A stretch of 54,741 nt of DNA from CAVSPO01 sp963730005 (GTDB lineage: Bacteria; Actinomycetota; Actinomycetes; Propionibacteriales; Propionibacteriaceae). The DNA is taken from assembly GCA_963730005.1 (NCBI GenBank), contig CAVSPO010000006.1:1-54741 (forward strand), in the 5' to 3' direction. The translations under genes and the position numbers were made by a program. The notes beneath the pieces were generated by a model. It made no database searches. It was given only the letters and a program-made list of their open reading frames with translations, and was not told the origin of the DNA. Position 1 is the first letter of the stretch, and every line of letters begins with the position of its first letter. Positions 7,737-16,155 of the stretch are shown here, piece by piece.

Positions 7737-10190
7737 ATGTCACAATCCTCGCTGCCCGACCTGTTCTCCGTGTTCGCAGAGGTCCCGGAGAAGGCCACGA
7801 CGGCCGCGGATGCCCCTGCGGCTCGGCCGTCGTCCCGCCCCGGCGTCGACCCCGAGGCGCTGCTGGCCGGTCTCAATCCACCACAGCTGGCGGCCGTCAC
7901 GCACGAGGGCAGCCCGTTGCTCGTGGTGGCCGGCGCAGGTTCTGGCAAGACCCGCGTGTTGACCCGTCGCATCGCGCACCTGATCTCACAGCGCAACGTG
8001 CACCCGGGCTCGGTGTTGGCCATCACCTTCACCAACAAGGCCGCTGCCGAGATGCGCGGCCGGGTCGTCGATCTGGTCGGCAATCGTGCCCGGATCATGT
8101 GGGTGTCGACCTTCCACAGCGCTTGCGTGCGGATCCTGCGCAAGGACATCGACCGGGTTGGCCTGAGGAAGAACTTCTCCATCTACGACGACACGGACCA
8201 GCGCCGCCTGATGACCCTGGTGGTGCGCGACCAGAACCTGGACACCAAGCGGTACCCCGCGCGCGCGATCCTGAACTGGGTCAGCAACTGCAAGAACGAA
8301 CTGGTCGACGCCGGCCGGGCTGCAGAGGCCGCAGAAACGCCCAATGCGAAGATCTACGCCGCCGCCTACGACGACTACCAGCGTCGGTTGCGAGCAGCCA
8401 ACGCGCTCGATTTCGATGACCTGATCATGACCACCGTCGAACTGCTGCAGCAGTGCCCCGACGTCCTGGAGGGGTATCGGCGGCGCTTCCGGCACGTCCT
8501 GGTGGACGAGTACCAGGACACCAATCACGCCCAGTACATGCTGATCAAACTGCTGTGCGGTGCCTCCGATCCTGACCAGGCCGCTGGTGCCAAGCTCGTC
8601 GACGCACCGGAACTGATGGTTGTCGGCGACTCCGACCAATCGATCTACGCGTTTCGGGGCGCCACCATCCGCAACATCCTGGACTTCGAGAATGACTTCC
8701 CGGGCGCCGAGACCATCCTGTTGGAACAGAACTACCGCAGCACCCAGACTGTGCTGAGTGCGGCCAACGCCGTGATCCAGCACAACCAGGGCCGCCCCCG
8801 CAAGAGGCTGTGGAGCGAGGCCGGCACGGGTGACAAGATCGTGGGCTACGTCGCCGACACCGAGCATGACGAGGCGCGCTTCGTCGCCACCGAGATCGAC
8901 GACCTCGTCGACCACGGCAAGGGCAAGTACGCCGACATGGCGGTCTTCTACCGCACCAACGCCCAGTCCCGCCCCTTCGAGGAAGTGTTCATCCGCACCG
9001 GACTGCCGTACCGCGTGGTCGGGGGAGTGCGCTTCTACGAGCGCAGGGAGATTCGCGACGCCATCGCCTACCTGCGGTCCATCGTCAACCCGGCCGATGA
9101 CGTGTCGGTTCGCCGGATCCTGAACATGCCCAAGCGGGGCATCGGCGAGCGCGCGGAGGCGTCGCTGACCATGCTGGCCGCCGCAGAGCACCTGACCTTC
9201 ACCGAGGCCACCGAACGCGCCATCGACGCCCCGGGCATGGCCACTCGTTCGTTGCGCCAGATTCAGGACTTCGCCGCCCTGATGGCCGCTCACCGCCACC
9301 AGGTTGCCGAGGGCAAGCCTGCCGACGAGATCCTGGCATCGATCCTGAAAGAGTCCGGCCTGCTCGCCAGCCTCCAACAGTCCACTGACCCGCAGGACGA
9401 GTCACGGGTGGAGAACCTGGTCGAGCTGGTCAGCGTCGCTCAGGAATTTGTCACCGCCGCCCACACCCAGGAACTGCCGATGAACGCGGCTGACCTGAGT
9501 GACGACGAGATCGAGGCCGGTCTGCAGGACCTGCCTGCTCCCGACGACTCCCTGGGTGCCTTCCTGGAACGCGTGGCGCTGGTGGCGGACTCCGACGAGA
9601 TCCCCGAGGCCGACGACAGTCAGGGCGTCGTCACACTGATGACCCTGCACACAGCCAAGGGGCTGGAGTTCGACACGGTGTTCCTCACTGGCGTGGAGGA
9701 GGGGGTCTTCCCCCACATGCGCGCCATGACCGACCCGGCTGAACTGCAGGAAGAGCGTCGGCTCGCCTACGTCGGCATCACCAGGGCCCGAAAACGGCTC
9801 TACCTCAGCCGGGCAGCGGTGCGCACCGCCTGGGGAGCTCCCCAGTACAACCCGGCCAGTCGATTCCTCGACGAGTTGCCGGCCGACCTCATCGAATGGC
9901 GTCGCACCGGGGACGAAATCACCTCCTGGCAGTCCAGCTCCGCCACCCGCCGCGCAGCCTCCCGGTCGGCCGTCGAGAGCGCCGGCACCGTGTTCGGGAG
10001 CGGCCGTGGCGTTGCGACGAACCTGATTCCGGCGCTGGCCGCCGGTGATCGCGTGCTGCACTCCAGTTTCGGGCTCGGTACCGTGATCTCCACTTCCGGA
10101 GCCGGCCCTGAGGCCAAGGCTGACGTCGATTTCGGTTCCACGGGCGTCAAGAGGCTCGCCCTCAAGTACGCCCCCCTCGAGAAGCTCTGA
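7737..10190 (+). CDS. pcrA: ATP-dependent 3'-5' DNA helicase, PcrA/UvrD family
   Basis: SF1A helicase for nucleotide-excision and replication-fork repair. From the ATG at 7737 it is 817 aa. The Q-motif LNPPQLAAV (46-54), Walker A AGAGSGKT (65-72), motif II VLVDEYQDT (about 255-263), motif III VGDSDQSIYAFRGA, motif IV-V QNYRST and VTLMTLHTAKGLEF, and motif VI LAYVGITRARKRLYL are all present. A C-terminal Tudor-like RNA-polymerase-binding fold follows a Ser/Arg-rich linker (AGDRVLHSSFGLGTVI ... VDFGSTGVKRLALKY). The 45-residue disordered N-terminus is usual in actinobacterial UvrD1/PcrA. AGGTGGAG precedes this ATG; the in-frame start 30 bases upstream lacks such a site. Confidence 0.96.
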   Translation: MSQSSLPDLFSVFAEVPEKATTAADAPAARPSSRPGVDPEALLAGLNPPQLAAVTHEGSPLLVVAGAGSGKTRVLTRRIAHLISQRNVHPGSVLAITFTNKAAAEMRGRVVDLVGNRARIMWVSTFHSACVRILRKDIDRVGLRKNFSIYDDTDQRRLMTLVVRDQNLDTKRYPARAILNWVSNCKNELVDAGRAAEAAETPNAKIYAAAYDDYQRRLRAANALDFDDLIMTTVELLQQCPDVLEGYRRRFRHVLVDEYQDTNHAQYMLIKLLCGASDPDQAAGAKLVDAPELMVVGDSDQSIYAFRGATIRNILDFENDFPGAETILLEQNYRSTQTVLSAANAVIQHNQGRPRKRLWSEAGTGDKIVGYVADTEHDEARFVATEIDDLVDHGKGKYADMAVFYRTNAQSRPFEEVFIRTGLPYRVVGGVRFYERREIRDAIAYLRSIVNPADDVSVRRILNMPKRGIGERAEASLTMLAAAEHLTFTEATERAIDAPGMATRSLRQIQDFAALMAAHRHQVAEGKPADEILASILKESGLLASLQQSTDPQDESRVENLVELVSVAQEFVTAAHTQELPMNAADLSDDEIEAGLQDLPAPDDSLGAFLERVALVADSDEIPEADDSQGVVTLMTLHTAKGLEFDTVFLTGVEEGVFPHMRAMTDPAELQEERRLAYVGITRARKRLYLSRAAVRTAWGAPQYNPASRFLDELPADLIEWRRTGDEITSWQSSSATRRAASRSAVESAGTVFGSGRGVATNLIPALAAGDRVLHSSFGLGTVISTSGAGPEAKADVDFGSTGVKRLALKYAPLEKL

Positions 10191-10241
10191 CCGGCCTGCT
10201 GTACACGCAAATCAGCACGGGGGGAGTCGAACGGGCGATGA

Positions 10242-10247
10242 TAGGGT
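10242..10247 (+). promoter_or_regulatory. -10 hexamer TAGGGT, leaderless promoter
   Basis: TAGGGT ends 7 nt before the GTG at 10255, the same spacing as the other leaderless -10 elements in this window. It argues for the 10255 start over the GTG at 10246, which overlaps the hexamer. Confidence 0.55.
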
Positions 10248-10254
10248 GACGCTC

Positions 10255-10671
10255 GTGGAGAACAACGCGCCGATTCGAGTGTTAGTCGCCAAGCCTGGTC
10301 TGGATGGTCACGATCGCGGTGCCAAGGTGGTTGCGCGCGCCTTCCGGGATGCTGGCATGGAGGTCATCTACACAGGCCTGCACCAGACACCGGAGCAGAT
10401 CGTGGACACCGCCTTGGCCGAGGACGCGGACGCGATCGGCCTGTCGATCCTGTCGGGGGCACACAACACGCTGTTCCCCAAAGTCGTCAAGTTGCTCACC
10501 GAGAACGACGCCGCCGACATCATCGTGTTCGGCGGCGGAATCATTCCCGACGCCGACATCCAGCCGTTGTATGACCAGGGCGTCGCACAGATCTTCACGC
10601 CCGGCACCCCGATGCAGACGTGTGTTGCCTGGCTGCAGGATGCCGTAGCTGCGAAACGTCGCAGCGTCTGA
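10255..10671 (+). CDS. Cobalamin-binding (small) subunit of methylmalonyl-CoA mutase
   Basis: A stand-alone B12-binding domain of 138 aa. The DxHxxG signature is LDGHDRG, with the His (H19 from this start) as lower axial cobalt ligand. SILSGAH and the glycine-rich VFGGGIIPD motif complete the nucleotide-loop pocket. Such small subunits pair with catalytic chains lacking a B12 domain in split mutases (archaeal methylmalonyl-CoA mutase, isobutyryl-CoA and 2-hydroxyisobutyryl-CoA mutases). The only matching large chain here is at 17689-19269, so I infer that pair. The upstream GTG at 10246 would add three residues; the 10255 start is preferred because it fits a leaderless promoter. Identity of the domain is secure, partner by inference. 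Confidence 0.88.
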   Translation: MENNAPIRVLVAKPGLDGHDRGAKVVARAFRDAGMEVIYTGLHQTPEQIVDTALAEDADAIGLSILSGAHNTLFPKVVKLLTENDAADIIVFGGGIIPDADIQPLYDQGVAQIFTPGTPMQTCVAWLQDAVAAKRRSV

Positions 10672-10727
10672 CCCGCCTGGCCTGTAGGGTCGAGGCGCCC
10701 GTGCTGGGGCGGGCGACAGGAGAGCAG

Positions 10728-11966
10728 ATGCAGTCCGGGAATGACCCAAGCCCCTTGGCGGCCGGCAAGGGCTCCGGGCCTGCGCTGCCCGCGTTCGCCG
10801 TGGTCGGCGCCATTGCGTCGGCTGGTTCGGGGTGGCTGTTGGTGGCCGCCTTTTGCGTCATCGGCTGGCTCAGCGTCGAGAATGTCCCCATTGCCGTCGC
10901 CCTGCACCTCGCCACCCAGGGGTGGCTGCTCGCACATTGGGTGCCGGTGGCGTTACCCGGGGCCACCATGAGCATCGCCCCGCTGGGGTTGACGATGCTC
11001 AACGTTGTGATCTGCGCCAGCGTGGCCGGTCTCGTGCAGAACCGGGTCGCCGAACACACCGCTACGCAACGGACCAGTCTGCGCCGCACCCTGGGCGGCT
11101 TCGTGCTCGTCTATGCCGTCACCGTCACGCTGGTGGCCCTGTTCGTGGAAGGGTCGGGCGCTGGGCTGCGCGGCCTGGCGGGAGGGCTGCTGGTGGGCGG
11201 TCTGGGTGCGCTGTTGGGCAACACGCGGGTGGTGGGCCCCTTGGTGGATGAACTCCTGGCCAGCCGTGGCCTGCCGGTGTGGCTGCCTGCTGTCGGCCAT
11301 GGCCTGCGCGCCGGTGTCCTGTTGATGATTGCCGCCGGCGCATCGGTGCTGACCATGTCGCTGCTGATGCATCACGACCGTGTCGTTGCGTTGCATCAGG
11401 GGCTCGGACCTGGCGTTCTGGGGGGCGTGCTCTTGCTCCTGGGGCAGCTGATGTGGCTGCCCAATCTGGTGTTGTGGTGCACGGCCTGGGTCACGGGGGC
11501 GGGATTCGGTCTGGGTAGCGACACCATCGTGTCGCCGGTCTGGAATCAGCTGGGCATGCTCCCCTCGATCCCGGTGCTGGGGGCCGTGCCGCAGGCCGGC
11601 CCAGCCACTCAATGGGCCCTGTTGTGGCTGCTGGTGCCGCTGTCGGCGGGGGTCACCAGCGCGGCGGTGGTGGTGCGAGCGCAACTGGCTGCGGACCCAC
11701 TTCCCGCAGCCGGACTCGTCATCCGTCCCGACCTGACAGCTGTCACCGGCACGCTGGCAGCGATGGCCGCTGGCCTGTGCGTGGTGGTGGTCGTGCTGGT
11801 TTCCGGCGGCGACCTGGGGACACAACGGCTGATCGGGATGGGTGCCCGCATGCCGCATCTGCTGATCATGACGCTCACCGAGATGGGGCTGGCAGGCATG
11901 GTCACCGGCGCAGTCCTCGGCATCCGGCACTGGCGTCGACACCGTGCCGGGTCACCCGCGGGATAG
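10728..11966 (+). CDS. PerM-like polytopic membrane protein (DUF6350 family)
   Basis: A 412-residue protein made almost wholly of hydrophobic helices (about 10-11) with short loops and a basic tail. Sequence character and position directly before purN match the actinobacterial DUF6350/PerM family (Rv0955 in M. tuberculosis, also upstream of purN), linked there to cell division under stress and persistence. The ATG at 10728 has an AGGAGAG site 2-8 nt upstream, and a -10-like TAGGGT (10685-10690) would give a leader of about 30 nt. Its stop codon TAG is part of the purN -10 element. The function in this organism is inferred from the family. Confidence 0.82.
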   Translation: MQSGNDPSPLAAGKGSGPALPAFAVVGAIASAGSGWLLVAAFCVIGWLSVENVPIAVALHLATQGWLLAHWVPVALPGATMSIAPLGLTMLNVVICASVAGLVQNRVAEHTATQRTSLRRTLGGFVLVYAVTVTLVALFVEGSGAGLRGLAGGLLVGGLGALLGNTRVVGPLVDELLASRGLPVWLPAVGHGLRAGVLLMIAAGASVLTMSLLMHHDRVVALHQGLGPGVLGGVLLLLGQLMWLPNLVLWCTAWVTGAGFGLGSDTIVSPVWNQLGMLPSIPVLGAVPQAGPATQWALLWLLVPLSAGVTSAAVVVRAQLAADPLPAAGLVIRPDLTAVTGTLAAMAAGLCVVVVVLVSGGDLGTQRLIGMGARMPHLLIMTLTEMGLAGMVTGAVLGIRHWRRHRAGSPAG

Positions 11967-11969
11967 GGT
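11964..11969 (+). promoter_or_regulatory. -10 hexamer TAGGGT of purN, overlapping the perM stop codon
   Basis: TAGGGT lies 6 nt before the purN GTG, and its first three bases are the stop codon of the preceding gene. It predicts a leaderless purN transcript separate from perM. Confidence 0.55.
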
Positions 11970-11975
11970 TGGGCC

Positions 11976-12602
11976 GTGGCTTTTCGTGTCGTCGTCCTGG
12001 TGTCCGGTTCCGGCACCTTGTTGCAGGCTTTGCTGGACGCCTGCACCGCGGGGAAGGTGCCGGCAGCCGTTGTGGCAGTGGGCGCCGATCGTCCCGACGC
12101 CTACGGTTTGGTTCGCGCCGAGCAGGCGGGGGTGCCCACCTTCGTGCACCAGATGCCCGAGCTGTACCGGCTCGGCTCACCTGAGCGGCTGGCCTGGGAC
12201 CAACAGATGGCCGATCTGGTGGCCGCTCGTGAGCCGGACCTGATCGTTCTGGCCGGTTTCATGAAGCTGTTCGACAGGCCGTTCCTGGAACGCTTCAAGG
12301 GCCGCATCATCAACACCCACCCGTCAATGCTGCCGGCCTTCCCCGGCGCCCACGCCGTGCGGGACTGCCTGGCCTGTGACGCAACGACCACCGGCGCTTC
12401 GATCTTCTGGGTGGATGAGGGCATGGACTCCGGCGACATGATCGATCAGCGGCTCGTTGCGGTGCTGCCGGGCGACGACGAGGACACCCTGCACGAACGC
12501 ATCAAGGTGGTGGAGCGACAGTTGCTGTGCGACACCGTCCGGGCCCTCGCACTCAAAGCCGCAGAGCCGACGGCCGACACCGCACCTGACACCGGCAAGT
12601 GA
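11976..12602 (+). CDS. purN: Phosphoribosylglycinamide formyltransferase
   Basis: Transfers a formyl group from 10-formyl-THF to GAR, the third step of purine synthesis. The catalytic triad is visible: N113 and H115 in INTHPSMLP, and D151 in DEGMDSGDM. The GSGTLLQALL nucleotide loop is at 11-20. At 208 aa it is a normal length; a short Ala/Thr tail follows. It begins with GTG 6 nt after a TAGGGT hexamer and has no Shine-Dalgarno sequence. In many actinobacteria purH follows directly; here folD does, 22 bp downstream, so purH has been lost from or never was in this block. Confidence 0.96.
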   Translation: MAFRVVVLVSGSGTLLQALLDACTAGKVPAAVVAVGADRPDAYGLVRAEQAGVPTFVHQMPELYRLGSPERLAWDQQMADLVAAREPDLIVLAGFMKLFDRPFLERFKGRIINTHPSMLPAFPGAHAVRDCLACDATTTGASIFWVDEGMDSGDMIDQRLVAVLPGDDEDTLHERIKVVERQLLCDTVRALALKAAEPTADTAPDTGK

Positions 12603-12624
12603 GCACTCGAGCACGGAGGACACT

Positions 12625-13482
12625 GTGACAGCAGAAAAAATCGACGGCAAGGCAGTTGCCCAGGCCGTCAAGGAGGAACTCACCCATCGGGTCAGCGCCC
12701 TGCGGGAACGGGGCATCGTCCCCGGCCTGGCGACCGTGCTGGTGGGGGAGGACCCCGGCAGTCTGCTGTACGTGGCCGGGAAGCATCGTGACTGCGCCCA
12801 GGTCGGCATCGACTCGATCCGTGTCGACCTGCCCGCAGACGCCTCCGCTGCCCAGGTGGCGGAGGAGATCGCGGCGCTCAACGCGAATCCGGCCTGCACG
12901 GGCTACATCGTGCAGTTGCCACTGCCTGATCACCTCGACGACAACTGGGCCTTGGCAATGGTCGACCCGGACAAGGACGCGGACGGGCTCACCCCGACCA
13001 ACCTCGGGCGCCTGCTGCTCGGCCAACAGGGCCCGATTCCCTGCACCCCGCGAGGCATCGTCGAACTGCTGCGGCGGTATGACGTGCCATTGCGGGGCGC
13101 CGAAGTGTGCATCATCGGCCGAGGCACCACGGTTGGGCGGCCGCTGTCGGTGCTGTTGTCGACCAAACAGCACAACGCCACCGTCACCGTGTGCCACACC
13201 GGCACCAAGGATCTGGCAGCCCACACTCGCCGCGCCGACATCGTGGTGGCAGGGGTTGGCCGGGCGCACATGGTCACCGCCGACATGGTGAAGCCGGGGG
13301 CAGTGCTCGTCGACGTGGGTGTGACGCGGGTGGACGGCAAGCCGGTGGGCGACCTGCATCCGTCGGTGTGGGAAGTGGCCAGCAAGGTCACGCCCAACCC
13401 GGGTGGTGTCGGGCCCATGACGCGGGCCATGCTGCTGGCCAACGTGGTCGACCGGGCCGAGGCTCTGGCCGATCAGGGGTGA
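12625..13482 (+). CDS. folD: Bifunctional methylene-THF dehydrogenase / methenyl-THF cyclohydrolase
   Basis: Interconverts 5,10-methylene-, methenyl- and 10-formyl-THF, supplying the formyl donor for PurN. 285 aa from the GTG at 12625, which has CGGAGGA 5 nt upstream. Catalytic Y49 and K53 are in LLYVAGK. The signature blocks GYIVQLPLPDHL, GRGTTVGRP and TPNPGGVGPMTRAML are intact. It follows purN by 22 bp and its stop overlaps the DUF3017 start (GTGA), so purN-folD-DUF3017 look like one unit. A longer in-frame start inside purN is a shadow. Confidence 0.96.
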   Translation: MTAEKIDGKAVAQAVKEELTHRVSALRERGIVPGLATVLVGEDPGSLLYVAGKHRDCAQVGIDSIRVDLPADASAAQVAEEIAALNANPACTGYIVQLPLPDHLDDNWALAMVDPDKDADGLTPTNLGRLLLGQQGPIPCTPRGIVELLRRYDVPLRGAEVCIIGRGTTVGRPLSVLLSTKQHNATVTVCHTGTKDLAAHTRRADIVVAGVGRAHMVTADMVKPGAVLVDVGVTRVDGKPVGDLHPSVWEVASKVTPNPGGVGPMTRAMLLANVVDRAEALADQG

Positions 13483-13808
13483 GCGTGCTCGATTCTGACC
13501 AGCAGGGCACGTCGCGGTTTCGCGGGCCTTGGCACCATCAGGGGGCCCGGGGCCTCAATCAATGGCCCCTGTTGCTCGTCCTGGCGGCGATGGGCGTGGG
13601 GATGTGGTTGGTGGCCGAGTGGCACTGGCGACGTGGCTGTTTCGTGATGGGTGCCGCGGTGGGGCTGGCCAGCCTGTTGCGCTTCGTCCTGCCGCAGCAG
13701 GTTGCCGGACTGCTGGTGGTTCGGGGGCGCGCCTTCGACGTCGGAGTCACCGCGTTCGCCTCGCTGGCCATCATGGTGCTGGCTCTGGCGGTGCCCGGAA
13801 GAGCGTGA
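13479..13808 (+). CDS. DUF3017 small membrane protein
   Basis: 109 residues with a polar N-terminus of about 27 residues and three hydrophobic segments (about 29-46, 51-68, 79-104). Starts at GTG 13479, overlapping the folD stop by four bases. The position directly behind folD and the size fit DUF3017, an actinobacterial family of unknown function with the same neighbour in Streptomyces and mycobacteria. Assignment rests on context plus topology. Confidence 0.72.
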   Translation: MSVLDSDQQGTSRFRGPWHHQGARGLNQWPLLLVLAAMGVGMWLVAEWHWRRGCFVMGAAVGLASLLRFVLPQQVAGLLVVRGRAFDVGVTAFASLAIMVLALAVPGRA

Positions 13809-13838
13809 AGCCCCGCCCAGGGCTCGCTGGGCCTGGCA

Positions 13839-14681
13839 TCAGCGGAAGATGACCGTGCGCCCTTCGTCCTGGAAGATACGACGCTCGGCGAAGAGCCGCA
13901 CCGCCTCGGTCAGTGTTGCCGATTCCAGGCCCTGGCCGATCTGCACCAGATGGCGGACCGATTTGGAATGCTCGACGCGGGTCACGTTCTGCTCGATGAT
14001 CGGCCCTTCATCCAGATCACTGGTCACAAAGTGGGCTGTGGCCCCGATCAGCTTCACCCCACGGGCATGCGCCTGGCGATAGGGATTGGCGCCCTTGAAA
14101 CCCGGAAGGAACGAGTGGTGGATGTTGATCGCCCTGCCAGCCAGCTCAGTGCACAGCCCCGGAGACAGGATCTGCATGTAGCGAGCCAGCACCACCAGCT
14201 CGATGTCGTGCTCGGAAACCACCTGACGAATGCGGTCCTCGAACGCCGGTTTGGTTTCCGGCAGGACCACGTGCGACTCCAACCCGACGCCGTAGAAGTC
14301 GGCCAGCGGGCGCAGGTCGTCGTGGTTGGCGAGGATCAGCGGCACTTCGATGGGCAGCAGCCCGCTGCGCTGGTGGTACAGCAGGTCGTTCACGCAGTGG
14401 CCCGACTTGCTGGCCAGGATCAGGGTGCGGACGGGGTGTTCCAGGTGTTCCAGCTCCCAGACAGCCCGGTACGGAACCGCAACTCCGGCCATGATGGTGC
14501 CGAAGTCCGTGCGCCCCATTTCGCAGGCCACCTGCACGCGCATGAAGAATCGTCCGGTGTCAGTGGAGCTGAACTGCTGCAATTCGATGATGTTGCCGCC
14601 AGCCTGCACGATGCCCCCGCTGACGGCGTTCACGATGCCGGGCCGGTCTGTGCAGGTGAAGGTCAGGATCCACTGGTGCAT
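13839..14681 (-). CDS. purU: Formyltetrahydrofolate deformylase
   Basis: Hydrolyses 10-formyl-THF to THF and formate, balancing the one-carbon pool. 280 aa: an N-terminal ACT domain (about 3-80; TFTCTDRPGIVNAVSGGI) and a PurN-like hydrolase domain with ARYMQILS, INIHHSFLPGFKGANPY (catalytic N and H) and SDLDEGPIIEQ (catalytic D). Converges on the purN-folD-DUF3017 set, so three folate one-carbon enzymes lie within 2.8 kb. The ATG at 14681 lacks a Shine-Dalgarno sequence and has TAGTCT 7 nt upstream. Confidence 0.96.
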   Translation of the reverse strand: MHQWILTFTCTDRPGIVNAVSGGIVQAGGNIIELQQFSSTDTGRFFMRVQVACEMGRTDFGTIMAGVAVPYRAVWELEHLEHPVRTLILASKSGHCVNDLLYHQRSGLLPIEVPLILANHDDLRPLADFYGVGLESHVVLPETKPAFEDRIRQVVSEHDIELVVLARYMQILSPGLCTELAGRAINIHHSFLPGFKGANPYRQAHARGVKLIGATAHFVTSDLDEGPIIEQNVTRVEHSKSVRHLVQIGQGLESATLTEAVRLFAERRIFQDEGRTVIFR

Positions 14682-14688
14682 GTGCCCC

Positions 14689-14694
14689 AGACTA
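14689..14694 (-). promoter_or_regulatory. -10 hexamer TAGTCT of purU (leaderless)
   Basis: Read on the minus strand, TAGTCT ends 7 nt before the purU ATG. No Shine-Dalgarno sequence lies between. Confidence 0.55.
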
Positions 14695-14814
14695 GCGCCT
14701 GCCTCCGCCGGCCTCGTGCCGCGCCTGGGCCGAGGGACGTGGTACGAGGCACCGACCGTCGGGCGTTCAGGCTATCTTGTGGATAGGTGGACCCGGTGCG
14801 AGTGGAGGTCATTC

Positions 14815-16035
14815 ATGGGCAGGATCAAAGTCGTCGGCAAGGTCGTCGAGCTCGATGGCGACGAGATGACGCGAGTCATCTGGCATTTCATCCGGGACCG
14901 GTTGATCACGCCTTGGCTGGACGTTGATCTCGACTACTACGACCTCAGTATCGAGAACCGTGACGCCACCGACGACCAGGTGACCATCGACGCCGCCAAC
15001 GCAATCAAACGTGAGGGCGTTGGTGTCAAATGCGCGACCATCACTCCTGATGAGGCGCGTGTCGCGGAGTTCGGACTCAAGAAGATGTGGAAGTCACCCA
15101 ACGGCACCATCCGCAACATCCTGGGGGGCGTCATCTTCCGTGAACCGATCGTGATCAGCAACGTGCCGCGACTGGTTCCTGGCTGGACAAAGCCGATCGT
15201 CATCGGCCGTCACGCTTTCGGCGACCAGTACCGGGCCACCGACTTCAAGGTGCCGGGCGCGGGTACCGTCACCATCAGTTTCACACCCGAAGACGGTTCA
15301 GCGCCCATGGAGTTCGATGTGGTGCGAATGCCGCAGGACGGCGGCGTCGTGATGGGCATGTACAACTTCAACAAGTCGATCGAAGACTTCGCGCGCGCCA
15401 GTTTCAACTACGGCCTGCAGCGCAACTTCCCGGTGTACCTGTCCACCAAGAACACGATCCTGAAGGCCTACGACGGGCAGTTCAAAGACATCTTCCAGCG
15501 CATCTTCGAGGACGAGTACCAGCAGCGCTTCGAGGTTGCGGGGCTGAGCTACGAGCACCGGCTGATCGACGACATGGTGGCTGCTGCCCTGAAGTGGGAG
15601 GGCGGCTACGTGTGGGCGTGCAAGAACTACGACGGCGACGTGCAGTCCGACATCATCGCCCAGGGCTTCGGTTCCCTGGGCCTGATGACCTCGATCCTGC
15701 TCACCCCGGACGGCCGCACGGTCGAGGCGGAGGCTGCGCACGGCACGGTGACGCGCCACTATCGCCAGCATCAGCAGGGCAAGCCCACCTCGACGAACCC
15801 GATCGCCTCGATCTTCGCCTGGACCGGGGGCCTCAAGCACCGTGGTCAGCTCGACAACACCCCAGCGGTCGCCGAGTTTGCCCAGACGTTGGAGCGGGTG
15901 TGTGTCCAGGTCGTGGAAAACGGTGCGATGACCAAGGATCTCGCCCTGCTGGTCGGCCCGGACCAGCCGTGGCTCACCACTGAGCAGTTCCTCGACGTGT
16001 TGGAGCACGACCTTGCCGAGGCGCTCAACGGCTGA
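14815..16035 (+). CDS. icd: NADP-dependent isocitrate dehydrogenase (eukaryote-like homodimeric type)
   Basis: Oxidative decarboxylation of isocitrate to 2-oxoglutarate in the TCA cycle. 406 aa from the ATG at 14815, preceded by GTGGAGG. Motifs: ELDGDEMTRVIW at the N-terminus, the substrate loop KSPNGTIRNILGG with the phosphorylation-type serine, the family block KPIVIGRHAFGDQY, the metal-binding aspartates in LIDDMVA and NYDGDVQSD, and AAHGTVTRHYR. This matches the class shared by mitochondria and M. tuberculosis Icd1, not the E. coli class, and is normal for Actinobacteria. Confidence 0.96.
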   Translation: MGRIKVVGKVVELDGDEMTRVIWHFIRDRLITPWLDVDLDYYDLSIENRDATDDQVTIDAANAIKREGVGVKCATITPDEARVAEFGLKKMWKSPNGTIRNILGGVIFREPIVISNVPRLVPGWTKPIVIGRHAFGDQYRATDFKVPGAGTVTISFTPEDGSAPMEFDVVRMPQDGGVVMGMYNFNKSIEDFARASFNYGLQRNFPVYLSTKNTILKAYDGQFKDIFQRIFEDEYQQRFEVAGLSYEHRLIDDMVAAALKWEGGYVWACKNYDGDVQSDIIAQGFGSLGLMTSILLTPDGRTVEAEAAHGTVTRHYRQHQQGKPTSTNPIASIFAWTGGLKHRGQLDNTPAVAEFAQTLERVCVQVVENGAMTKDLALLVGPDQPWLTTEQFLDVLEHDLAEALNG

Positions 16036-16082
16036 CTTTGGGTCGGTGGTGGTCTCGCTGAGGAAACTGGTGGGCGGCGCGC

Positions 16083-16088
16083 TAACGT
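16083..16088 (+). promoter_or_regulatory. -10 hexamer TAACGT upstream of the CNNM transporter gene
   Basis: TAACGT lies 7 nt before a GTG at 16096, the spacing used by leaderless genes elsewhere in the window. The transcript would start at or near 16096 and carry a 60-nt leader before the transporter ATG. Confidence 0.45.
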
Positions 16089-16095
16089 TGGTGGA

Positions 16096-16152
16096 GTGAA
16101 CACGTTGCCAGGCCATAGACCCGTGTCATGTCCCTTTGGCGGGGAGTGCTGA
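16096..16152 (+). CDS. Possible leaderless leader peptide (uORF, 18 codons)
   Basis: From GTG 16096 an 18-codon frame reads VNTLPGHRPVSCPFGGEC and stops at 16150-16152, three bases before the transporter ATG. Its GGG GAG codons are also the transporter's Shine-Dalgarno sequence. It has three Pro and two Cys codons. The promoter spacing matches proven-style leaderless starts nearby. Leader peptides of this kind can couple translation or sense amino-acid or metal supply, but there is no direct evidence here; it could be chance. Confidence 0.3.
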   Translation: MNTLPGHRPVSCPFGGEC

Positions 16153-16155
16153 TTC

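Noticed and set aside
13815..13832. Terminator between DUF3017 and purU
   Set aside because: A 6-bp stem (GCCCAG/CTGGGC) without a U-tract is too weak to call.
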